Source: Torymus aiolomorphi
Lineage: Eukaryota > Arthropoda > Insecta > Hymenoptera > Torymidae
Assembly: GCA_036365515.1 (NCBI GenBank)
Contig: CM070874.1
Location: 91,284,342-91,348,341 of the forward strand
Length of the DNA: 64,000 nt
Direction: 5' to 3'
Positions within the stretch are counted from its first letter, which is position 1, and every line of letters starts with the position of its first letter. The position numbers and the translations under genes are program-made. Under the pieces are notes generated by a model, which did not search any database, was not told the origin of the DNA, and saw nothing but the letters and a program-made list of their open reading frames with translations. Shown here piece by piece: positions 9,300-18,800 of this stretch.

Positions 9300-10340
9300 A
9301 CTTTCAGATACTTTAACTTTTTACGTATAATGAATTCATATTTTTTCTAAGATATTCTCAGCTGTTGAACTTTAACTTTTCAGTCTCTTCGTAGGGACTT
9401 TAATTTTTACATAGCACGTATCACGAATTTATAAGTTATTCCTTTTTCTAAGATATTCTCAGCTATTGAACTTTAACTTTTCAGTCTCTCTGTAGGGACT
9501 TTAATTTTTTTTCACAGCACGTATCATGAATTTATAAGTTATTTTCAAATCACTTTCTTTAATGAATTCATATTTTTTCTGAGATATTCTCAGCTGTTGT
9601 ACTTTAACTTTTCAGTCTCCTCGTAGGGACTTTAATTTTTACATAGCACGTATCACGAATTTATAAGTTATTCATTTTTCTAAGACATTCTCAGCTATTG
9701 AACTTTAACTTTTCAGTCTCTCTGTAGGGACTTTAATTTTTTTCATAACACGTATCATGAATTTATAAGTTACTTTAAAATTTCTTACTTTAATGAATTC
9801 ATATTTTTTTCTAAGATATTCTCAGCTGTTGAACTTTAACTTTTCAGTCTCTTCGTAGGGACTTTAATTTTTTACATAGCACGTATCACGAATTTATAAG
9901 TTATTCCTTTTTCTAAGATATTCTCAGCTATTAAACTTTAACTTTTCAGTCTCTTTGTAGGGACTTTAATTTTTTTCATAACACGTATCATGAATTTATA
10001 AGTTACTTTAAAATTTCTTACTTTAATGAATTCATATTTTTTTCTAAGATATTCTCAGCTGTTGAACTTTAACTTTTCAGTCTCTTCTTAGGGACTTTAA
10101 TTTTTTACATAGCACGTATCATGAATTTATAATTTATTTTCACATCTCTTACTTTAACTTTTTCACATATAATGAGTTCATATTTTTTTTTTCTAAGATT
10201 TTCTCAGCTATTGTACTTTAACTTTTCAATCTCTCCGTAGGGACTTTAATTTTTTACATTGCATGTATTATGAATTAATAAGTTATTATCACATCTTTCA
10301 CTCTAACTTTTAACACTATTATATTAACTATACTTTTTTC
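9300..10340 (+). repeat. Eight-unit higher-order tandem repeat (alternating ~105- and ~125-bp monomers)
   Basis: A core, ctcagctRttgaactttaac then ttttcagtctctYYgtaggg and actttaattttt, recurs starting near 9358, 9468, 9588, 9690, 9821, 9926, 10056 and 10203. Copies alternate between a short form (agcacgtatcacgaatttataagttattcc) and a long form ending in taatgaattcatattttt, giving a dimer of about 230 bp, so the array grew by dimer duplication. The last two units are more diverged. Every unit carries a pyrimidine tract plus CAG, like a 3' splice site. The array directly precedes the ORF at 10391, so it may be 5' leader or subterminal repeat of a mobile element. Confidence 0.88.
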
Positions 10341-10390
10341 TTGAATAATATTCAAATAATGTTATCTACATTTCCAGTATATAACTTATC

Positions 10391-10921
10391 ATGGAACTAA
10401 TTGTAGATACACAAGGTTTTAAAGATAACAACGGCAATTTTATATTTAAAGAAATTGCTTATATAGATCCTAATGCGTTAAATCCGGTGCCGTACGTTGC
10501 GACATTTCAACCACCCTGTGATTGGAGTGATTTAGACCAGAATGTAAAAATTTTAAATAGATATTTACAATACAATCTGCACGGAATTCATTGGGAACAC
10601 GGAGAGGTGCCGTATTCATACCTGTCAACGGCTTTCGACAAATTGAAAGAAAAAGCGCAGGGGTCGTTATTAACAATTTGGGTCAAAGGTGAACAGAAAA
10701 AACACTGGCTGCAACCCTATTTCGATAATATAAGAAACTTGGAGGATTTGGGTTGTCCATCTATAAGAACTCCTGGATTTATACGACCGCTAGCCTGCAT
10801 TAATCATCGTCCCGAGTGGAAACAGAATTGTTCAGTTGAAATAGTTTGCGCTTTATACCGCTGGGTGGAAGACTTGAGAGAGCAATATTCAACCCCTGAA
10901 AGTTCTGATACGTCAGAATAA
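10391..10921 (+). CDS. Unrecognised 176-aa protein, first ORF of a two-ORF unit
   Basis: 176 aa, with ATG in good context (atcATGG). I do not recognise a named family with certainty, but this type of protein (start MELIVDTQGF, then FIFKEIA) is one I associate with multicopy insect elements. Asp6 and Glu21 plus later conserved-looking blocks (GIHWEHGEVPY at about 60-70, VKGEQKKHWLQPY at about 97-109, C-terminal CSVEIVCALYRW) would be compatible with an RNase-H/DEDD-like nuclease fold; this is speculation. The stop is followed 5 bp later by a GTAAGT donor. Composition is less AT-rich than the flanks, which supports real coding. It lies just downstream of the tandem array. Confidence 0.6.
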   Translation: MELIVDTQGFKDNNGNFIFKEIAYIDPNALNPVPYVATFQPPCDWSDLDQNVKILNRYLQYNLHGIHWEHGEVPYSYLSTAFDKLKEKAQGSLLTIWVKGEQKKHWLQPYFDNIRNLEDLGCPSIRTPGFIRPLACINHRPEWKQNCSVEIVCALYRWVEDLREQYSTPESSDTSE

Positions 10922-10925
10922 ATAA

Positions 10926-10981
10926 GTAAGTAATTCTATAAAAAAAAAATATAAATAATAATTTATCATTTCTTTTTTCAG
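10926..10981 (+). other. Candidate 56-bp intron between the two small ORFs
   Basis: A GTAAGT donor at 10926-10931 and a pyrimidine-rich ...cttttttcag acceptor ending at 10981 flank a short AT-rich stretch. The donor is just after the stop of the first ORF and the acceptor 2 bp before the ATG of the second. This suggests a single spliced transcript, with alternative upstream donors able to deliver the second ORF. No expression evidence. Confidence 0.5.
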
Positions 10982-10983
10982 TC

Positions 10984-11274
10984 ATGGACCTCATAAATGA
11001 AGCAGCGAGAAGTCCATCATACCTGCCCACAAAACGACTACGGGACTTGGAGCTAAATAAACAGTATAAGATAACCTCATTAAAAAAGGTATCCACTAAA
11101 TACGGCTTAAAAATTGTTCTTGAATTAGACAGTAGTTTTGACATTTTCCTTCCAAGTAAAGTTAATTCTTTATTACTGGAGAAGCCAGAGGCGCTTCTCA
11201 ACATAGAGTCAGAATTAGTTAATAGAGAAGTCTTCGTCAAATCTTTAGGTGGATGCCTTCTAGAATTTATATAA
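10984..11274 (+). CDS. Unrecognised 96-aa protein, second ORF of the unit
   Basis: 96 aa. The N-terminal segment (YLPTKRLRDLELNKQYKI, about 13-30) is followed by beta-rich alternation (SLKKVSTKYGLKIVLELDSSFDIFLPSKV) and a C-terminal strand (FVKSLGGCLLEF). The pattern is compatible with a small OB-fold, such as a single-strand DNA-binding protein, which would pair sensibly with a nuclease-like partner; this is inference. It begins right after a strong splice acceptor and 62 bp after the first ORF. No named family recognised. Confidence 0.55.
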   Translation: MDLINEAARSPSYLPTKRLRDLELNKQYKITSLKKVSTKYGLKIVLELDSSFDIFLPSKVNSLLLEKPEALLNIESELVNREVFVKSLGGCLLEFI

Positions 11275-11797
11275 TTATAAGTTTTTAGATAATTTTCTCT
11301 TTAACTTAAATTTTAAATTTTCAAAGTTATTTGCTAAATTGTAATACTTTTTAATTAAGATGTTCACTAGTTTCTAAATATATTTTTATAGTAAAATTGA
11401 AAGATTAATTTGAAACTTTTTATACTCGTAGATTAAGATGTATTCTACTATGTATTACTTTTAAGCTTTTTTAAATAAATATGAAAAAGCTTTTTTAATA
11501 AATATGAAATAATCTTACATATCTTTTTTATTTTCCCTTAACGTTTCCACATCCCAATGCCCTCTATGAAATATTTATTCTTATAATAGAAAATTTTCCT
11601 TAAAAACTAACTTGTTTAAATATTTTAAAGTTTCTTTTGAATTTAAAAATAGTCATTTAATATTGTTAATATAAATTTCATTGAATTGCTCATCATTAAC
11701 TTTTTAAAATTTCTATGAACTTATAAAATATCTTTGTAGAATCTTATACAATATAAAATATACTGATTGAATATACTAAGATAAAATATACTTATAA

Positions 11798-12138
11798 AAT
11801 ATAAGACTACTTATAATTAACAAATAACACTATATGAATATTATAAAAATATTCTATATTCACTTACAACATAACATCACATGAGGGCCCCATGCCCCCT
11901 GCAACATGACATACGTATGCATTTTATCGATGGAGTAAATGTTCAATGCGCCCTCTACAACCGGGCTGGCGCGGAATATAAGACTACTTATAATTAACAA
12001 ATTTAAACACTATATGAATATTATAAAAATATTCTATATTCACTTACAACATAACATCACATGAGGGCCCCGTGCCCCCTGCAACATGACATACGTACAC
12101 ATTTTATCGATGGAGTAAATGTTCAATGCGCCCTCTAC
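11798..12138. repeat. Direct duplication of a ~160-bp segment
   Basis: Copy 1 (11798-11957) and copy 2 (11975-12138) are almost identical, from aatataagactacttataa to caatgcgccctctac. They differ by a few bases, including ccatgcc/ccgtgcc, gtatgca/gtacaca and a 4-bp insertion near 12002. An 18-bp GC-rich spacer separates them. This is a recent local tandem duplication. Confidence 0.9.
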
Positions 12139-12389
12139 CGGGCCTCTCGCATGGTGACTTTGCACCCTACCTTACCGACGGACGGTAAGTAGTGCTCGGT
12201 GGGTAAGTGGCGCGGGAGCCGCTCTGGCGCGGTAGCCGCGCTGCCCCTACTACTCGTAAGTACGCCAATTAGAAATTCAAATTAGCAAAAGCCCGAACCA
12301 TGGGTTCGTGTTTTAAAAGACGGGGGGGAAATTATGAATACTAAATCAAAAAAAGAACCTATGACGAACTTGAAATGAATTTTCGGACC

Positions 12390-12520
12390 GGACATAGCAC
12401 CTATTCTTAAGGAATTCACTATGAATACTTTAGGGATAAATACTTATTATTTCGCGAATTCATGGGAACTTTTTCGAAGTCTTTATGAATTCTTTAAGAA
12501 TTGTCTGTGCTGTCTGGGCA
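12390..12520. repeat. Degenerate hairpin (MITE-like) element
   Basis: The left arm gacatagcacctattcttaa pairs imperfectly with the right arm ending ttaagaattgtctgtgctgtc. Arms are about 30-40 bp with an AT-rich loop. No clear target duplication was seen. Confidence 0.45.
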
Positions 12521-13478
12521 GGTCACGTCTTGATGTGCCACCCTTGATTGCCTTTAAACTGTATTCTGAAACATAATAATCAATCCATAAATAAGCCATT
12601 ACGGATCATTGATTGAATTGGAATTTCACAAGCATCAAGTTTTTGTATACTTGTAAATTAATTACTCAATTTATTAATGTATTTTAAAAATATCTAAGAA
12701 ACTGTTACAGTACTGAATTTTTTTTACAAGTAATTTAAAAAATTTTTTTTTAAAATGTTTCATGATAATTATATATGATATATTTGTGCAATATACAGAA
12801 AAATATTTAAAAAAAATCAAATTTATTTTGGAGCAAGTCATATATATAACATCAGTTACAAAGTGATTATTCCGATTAATTCCCATTCAAATCACAAACG
12901 CGTCAAAGTAAAACCACAACATTACACAACATTTATATATGCCGTTATGGCGAAAAGCTTTTTAGCTTTATCCGCTCACTTTGGTACAGCACACTAGGTA
13001 TATACACACTCCAAAACAACAAAACGACACTCTCGCAGCCTGGCGAGGTACTTACTGCTCGGAGTCAGGACTCAGGCAGCCGCTGGAGCTCCTCGCTCTG
13101 GGATGTGGAGACGACGAAAGAGTCCTCGCAACAATCCTCGGCTACGTCCTCGCTCGTACTTTCGTCAACGCTGTTTCAGAAAACATATGTTTAAGAAATG
13201 ATTTAAATAAACAAACTAGAAGTTTTTTTTCGGTGTTAATTAATTCATTGTATTAGTTTTTGACTAATAGAATGCATTACCTTTCAATATATTTACAATG
13301 TATGAAAAAAATGTAAAAATAATTTAATATTTATCTTTTTTTGTTATAGAGTAATACAAATTATCTCACAGTTTTTTATTGCGTCACAAAAGTTTATGTT
13401 ATGGCTGTATTTTCACATGGTCACATTGTCTATATCTATATTGTCAAATCTTTTAATGTTCATTCTTTTTCGTTATTA

Positions 13479-14023
13479 GGGCCTTTGCACGCTAAAAGCA
13501 TAACGCAAAGGAATAAGGAATAAGAGGGTATAAGGTGGACATAAGGTACTTATGCTCCGCTTATTCCTCTTATGCCCGTGTTGTGTACGCAACGGATTAT
13601 GCATAACCCCTAAATTGCTTGTTTTGGAGTAAGTTTTTTAATAATAAATTGCAAGTAAACATTTACCTCTTCATCCATTGTTCAAAAATGTCTACACTAT
13701 AAATTATTATAAAAATAATCACTAAACGATTAAGAAGAAAACTTTTCTCACTTCTGCACGTTCAAATGATAAAATACAAAATCCCCTCAAGTTTTATTAT
13801 TTTGTCAACTTTTTACATTGTAACCAATTAGAGTCAATTAATAATTACAGTAAGCTATTTCATTTCGAAAACTTTACTCCAAAAAAATCAAAAGGTTATG
13901 CACGTTTCGTTGCGTACACAACACGGGCATAAGAGGAATAAGCGGAGCATAAGTACCTTATGTCCACCTTATGCCCTCTTATTCCGTATTCCTTCGCGTT
14001 ATGCTTTTAGCGTGCAAAGGCCC
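13479..14023. mobile_element. Harbinger-type MITE, 545 bp, 3-bp TTA target duplication
   Basis: Terminal inverted repeats of about 130 bp start GGGCCTTTGCACGCTAAAAG and end with the inverse. They are flanked by TTA at 13476-13478 and 14024-14026. A 3-bp TWA-type duplication and a GGGCC terminus fit PIF/Harbinger elements. The interior (13620-13890) is AT-rich without coding capacity, so it is non-autonomous. Confidence 0.85.
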
Positions 14024-14078
14024 TTATCGTTTATCGTTATAGAGTAAAAAAAATCACTCATAGTGATATGTTTTATTT

Positions 14079-14205
14079 CCTGCGATATAAAGGTTTTCGG
14101 ATTTATTATATCGCTGAATTTGTGCATATGTACGATGTAAGTATACGATATAAAGGTTTTCGAATTCATCCTATATCGCTGAATTTTCACATTTGTACAA
14201 TACAT
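14079..14205 (+). repeat. Two-copy ~65-bp direct repeat
   Basis: Sequence beginning cgatataaaggttttcgga at about 14082 recurs as cgatataaaggttttcgaat at about 14148, each followed by tatatcgctgaattt and a short divergent tail with cat.tgtac. Non-coding; origin unknown. Confidence 0.6.
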
Positions 14206-14270
14206 CTTAAAAACATTGTAGTCAATTCGCCATACCCGTTTGCCGATATACGATAAACATGCATCTACGT

Positions 14271-15448
14271 TGTTACGACCCAAGTCGGGGTCTGAGAGCA
14301 GAAAGGCGCTTCTGCAATGGTCGCCGCGTTGACCATTAAGAGTGTGGATTCGTTGTTCGATGAAGCGCTAAAGCGCAAGGAATTGCGGGAACTTTAAATG
14401 AGAACTCGAACAAATAACTTTAACTTTTGAGTTTATTCAATTAAATAAAATACTTATAGACTTTCACAAATAACTTTTAACCGTGACTCGATATAATAAA
14501 AAGTAACGTAAAGTATAAATGCAAATGGCGACTGACACTAGGACGTGGTCAGGGCGCTTGCACTAGTGCAACAGAACTACGGAGCTTCTCATGTGCTCGG
14601 TAGCGACTGAGCTTTGAGCTTGATTCCTCCTCCTTTTATAGTCCTCGGGAAAATCTAGTAGTGGGAACAAAGATCAATCAGAGCCGTTTCCCCCTCTCAA
14701 GTGGGAGGAGCTCCGCTGGAGAATTCTAGTTTTCTGCGGGTTTTCTCTCGAGTGTGGGTGTGGCTTAACTGCTTTTATCTTCGATGGTGGGAGGTATCTG
14801 GATTTATCTGGTTCCTTTATTGTTTTCCTTTAATTGCGTCCTTGATTTCTAAAAATAGAAGTTTCTCCGAATTGTTTACTCCTCTGTTGGGAAATAATTT
14901 TTGGAAATTCTAGATGGTAAATAATTCCTGGAAAAAAAAGATGATAAATATTTTCTAGAAAAAAGAAGAGCGTTTCCCTGAGCGAGTTTTATCCTGATAT
15001 AATTTATTTAATCTTAATATTAATAGAGTCCTAATTATTATTATTAATGCCTAGATTAATTGTTATTAGTTTATTTGAATCGCAATCTATTAATTATCAA
15101 ATTGTTGATCACCTGTCCATTATTTATTTAATTATGTACGGAATTTGTATTTATCGTCAGTCATTTATTTCTATTCACGTTATCGTAAATTCGTTTATTA
15201 TTTATTTATTATTTATTTACGGAACGGTTGATATTAATTTATTTGAAACAAATTAATGATTTTATTGTTAAAATCTCTAACAGGTTTTTATTTTATGGGA
15301 ATACGTTTCAATACGTTTGCTATTTAACTGGTTGTTTATTTAATATTTATTTTGAAATCAATCTTTTAAAAGTTGAAATTATCATTGCAGACCGATCCTA
15401 AATATTCTGCTACTCGTTCACGCGAACGCAGTTCATCTGTTCATAACA
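14271..15448 (-). mobile_element. Solo LTR of a Ty3/Gypsy-like retrotransposon
   Basis: Read on the minus strand it begins TGTTATGAAC and ends GGGTCGTAACA (TG...CA ends). It has a TATAAAAGG box (14632-14640 on plus) and then an AATAAA signal (14432-14437), the U3-R-U5 order of an LTR. The left flank is ACGT (14267-14270). The matching right-hand ACGT is split by a later MITE: AC at 15449-15450 and GT at 15604-15605. No internal retroviral region exists, so this is a solo LTR left by LTR-LTR recombination. Gypsy rather than BEL is inferred from the 4-bp duplication. Confidence 0.8.
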
Positions 15449-15450
15449 AC

Positions 15451-15595
15451 CAGCGGTGTCAGACAAAATATTCTCGGCGGGTGTTGGCTTACTTCAGAGC
15501 GCTCAAGTGTATGGGAAGTGTATACACTTATATATGGGAATCAGCGCTCTGAAGTAAGTCAACACCAACCAAAAATATTTTGTCTGACACCGCTG
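15451..15595. mobile_element. hAT-type MITE, 145 bp, 8-bp target duplication
   Basis: Nearly palindromic: starts CAGCGGTGTCAGAC and ends with its inverse GTCTGACACCGCTG. It is flanked by ATAACAAC at 15443-15450 and 15596-15603. CAG-type ends and an 8-bp target duplication are hAT hallmarks. The target straddles the end of the solo LTR, so the MITE arrived after the LTR. Confidence 0.88.
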
Positions 15596-15659
15596 ATAAC
15601 AACGTATATCACTGTAGATTAAATAGATCACGGCCTTATCTACTCAACTAGCACGTCGC

Positions 15660-15867
15660 ACCTGGCGTGACCGCGTTTAAAAGGCCCTGCGAGACAACGA
15701 GGGACTCGGTACACGTAGTGCACAGCACAGCGCATCGGCCAGCTGCGCGTGTGCGCAGACGACTGAGAGTACAGAGCGGTTGCTCGCGAGGCTAGCTACG
15801 TACTATCCGTACGTCGTGTCATCGCCGTTGCTTTTCCTCCTTTTTTTCGTGTCACTCGAGCATCGCC
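15660..15867 (+). promoter_or_regulatory. EMC1 core promoter and 5' UTR region
   Basis: A TATA-like TTTAAAAGG at 15676-15684 sits in a GC-rich block (15650-15867) directly upstream of the EMC1 ATG. The solo LTR and hAT MITE end only 50 bp upstream of this block, so transposon DNA abuts the promoter. The start site is not determined. Confidence 0.4.
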
Positions 15868-18800
15868 ATGGCTCCTCCGCTTCTCGCGTCCTCACACTTC
15901 CGCGGTAATTTCAGCCGGCTCTTCGCGGACACACACTTGCTCCAGTGCCTCGTGATTCTCTTCAGCTTCTTCAACCTCTCGCTGGGCCTCTACGAAGATC
16001 AGGTCGGCAAATTTGACTGGTAAGTGCGCGCACATACATGCACAGACAACTGCGGCTCATTTCTCCCTCTGAATAATGCAAATGCAAACACACTCGTTCG
16101 CTGACTGAGCGTTTCTTCGATTTTTTACTTCAATGCCACTTTTCAGTCTCAATTTTCTTTCTCCATGTTTTATCACTTACGGCGTTATGCTATGGGCTTG
16201 GCGTGAATGACCAGAACTTGAGAAACACCTGATTGTCTTTTCATGCAGGATTTTTTAGTCTCACTTTTTTAAATATTCATTTGTCAATTAGACCTCGGAT
16301 GATTAATAATTTCTTATCATACTTAGTGCTCACGGCCCACACCTTATGATGGTTAGAAATAGCTGTAATGAAAAAAGGAATACGAAACATTTTTCTAATT
16401 CTTTACATTATTAATTGTTTTAACAAATAAATTGGTGAACAATTATTATTCACTCTAATTTTTGTGAAATCAATATTACTTATTTTTAATTTGTAATCTT
16501 TTAATTTATTTATCAGAAAATTTTATTTCAATAACTAAAGTATGCAAAATAATATTAATCATAAACTGTCAATGTTTCGATTAATTTTTAATTTTTTTTA
16601 TTTTCATACAAAATAATAGAATATGTTATTTCAGGCGGCAAAATTATGTTGGAAAAATAAAATTTGCTAGTTTTGATACTGTCTCAACTGCAAAAAAAAT
16701 TATTGTTGCTACCGAAGAAAATGTTATAGCAGCTTTGAACATTAAAACTGGTAATTAAATAATTTTAGTTCTTAATTTTTTACATTAATTCTAATTTAAT
16801 ATATTATCTTTTGTTATTTTAGGTCAAATATTATGGAGAAGAGTTTTGGAACGAGGATACGCTGGCCGTATTCGTGCTTTTGGCAATGTCGCAGATGGAG
16901 AATTGATCTCAGTGAATGGTGGTGTTCCAGCATTGGTTCGCTATTGGAACTTAGCGACCGGACATGTTTTGAACGAGTGGCCATTAACTGAGCAAAATCC
17001 AGATCGGTTAGTTTTCTAATTAATATCTAATTAATAATTATATTAATATTTCAGTTTTTCATAGTTTTAAAAATAAAACATGAGAACATATTTAATAATT
17101 ATTACAGTTAGCAGTAACACTTTAAATATTATAGTAACTTTAATTTTATCATCTCTATTATTTCAGAATTGATTCTCCATTTATATCATATACAACTGAA
17201 GGGCTTTACAGTAGTGAAAGGTTCTTTTTTTTAAACTTGTAAAAGTGCACTTAAAAGCACATTTAAACCAATCTTTTTTTTTCTTTTATGTTAAATTTAC
17301 TATGAAATAACATACATTCAGTACACAAAATGTTTCACATATCAATGTTTTTTGCCTAATTGAAAATTTTATTTATATTTGCTGTATGGAAATACATAAT
17401 CAAAAATATGGTATTATATGTGTACATATTTTATGAAATTGATGTACTAATTTAATTTATTTTCTTGCAGGATTGAAGATGTGAAATGGCACATTAAAGA
17501 TGGAACTTTGCATCATATTCTACCAATTTATAATAGTGGAATTGAAGTAACTTCATACGACAGCAAAACTGGAGAGAAGTTGAAAACTAGGAAAATTTCT
17601 GCACCATTTATATCACAAGAAACTGAGTTAGTTTACTTATGAATACAATCTTATTGAGGTGATGCTACACCCAGCCGTTATCTACCATTGGAGAGACCCA
17701 GATTTTTTCATTTAGTTTCGAATTTTGAGAAAATATCTCTTTGACACGCTATAGATTCAGTAAAAACTACATGTCAGAGATTTTTTCTTGAAATTCAAAA
17801 TTGAATGAAAAAAGCGAGTCCCTGCAAGCGTAGGTAACGCCCGGGTCTCACATCGCCTTAATAATTACAATTGTAATTAAAAAACTAAGAATTTTTTCTT
17901 ATTTTAGATGTTTATTAGCAGCGCCAAACTTTATTTGTCTAAAAGGTGATAGTAATTTAGCAGTATTAATCTATATTAATATATTTGAACCAAAATCTCA
18001 ACCACAGTCAATAACAATTAATACAATCTTCGGAGCTGGAGCTCAAGGACCTTATCGCATTTCTCTTGTGCCTGGTGATATTCCTGCTATATCTATTAGT
18101 GCTGATAATAATCATAGAAAACGTTTATTATTGTTAGAACAAGATCCTACTCCAATTCCACGAGATATTGATGGAGAAAACTTTTTATATATTACTAAAA
18201 TAGATAATAAAAAAGTTGTATTAGAATCATCTTACAATAATGATGTAAGTTATAAATTAAAAAACTCGTCATTTTATTAGCAGCGTTATCGTTAAATTTT
18301 TTATTTTGAAGGCAACAACTGTCACAGCTACCGAGTTGGGGACAACTAAAGCTCAACCTGATAAGTTAACTTATGTAAAAAATAATGCTTTATACAAACC
18401 ATCAATTGTAGCAACTGATTGTGATGGAGAAATGTTAAGAAGAAAAATGTGCAAGTACTTATTATCTTCTGAGGATCATGGCATTAGTTTAATGCAACAA
18501 AAAGTAATTTGGACGAGAGAAGAAGCTCTTGCAAGCATAGTAGCAGTTGAAATAGTTGAATTACCAATGTCCGAACGCGATCGTGCCATCGAAACAGAAT
18601 TTGATCAAAAAGAGAGTGAGTATACAACATTGTAAACATAAATACATATATAAAATTTATTATATTAATAACATGAATAAAAACGCGATATTTCGTAAAA
18701 ATTAAATACACAAACAATACTTATATTCATTTGATATATGTAATTCATAACAATGTATTAACAAACTTTCTTCTGTGAATGGCTGCTGTCAGGTCTTGAT

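Larger units (their letters stand above)
11275..13478. other. Non-coding AT-rich region with small repeats
   Basis: Apart from the direct duplication at 11798-12138 and a degenerate hairpin at about 12390-12520, I see no gene. 12139-12260 is a short GC-rich patch containing two GGTAAGT-like strings; 12981-13180 is another GC-richer patch with only a short unconvincing ORF. Confidence 0.5.

Noticed and set aside
9300..10340. CRISPR-like look of regularly spaced repeats
   Set aside because: Eukaryotic locus; the whole monomers repeat, not short repeats with unique spacers. It is a higher-order tandem array.
10470..10676. 68-aa minus-strand ORF
   Set aside because: Antisense shadow of the 176-aa ORF.
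12139..12270. GC-rich patch as a possible tRNA or snRNA gene
   Set aside because: No cloverleaf, A/B box pair or Sm site could be drawn.
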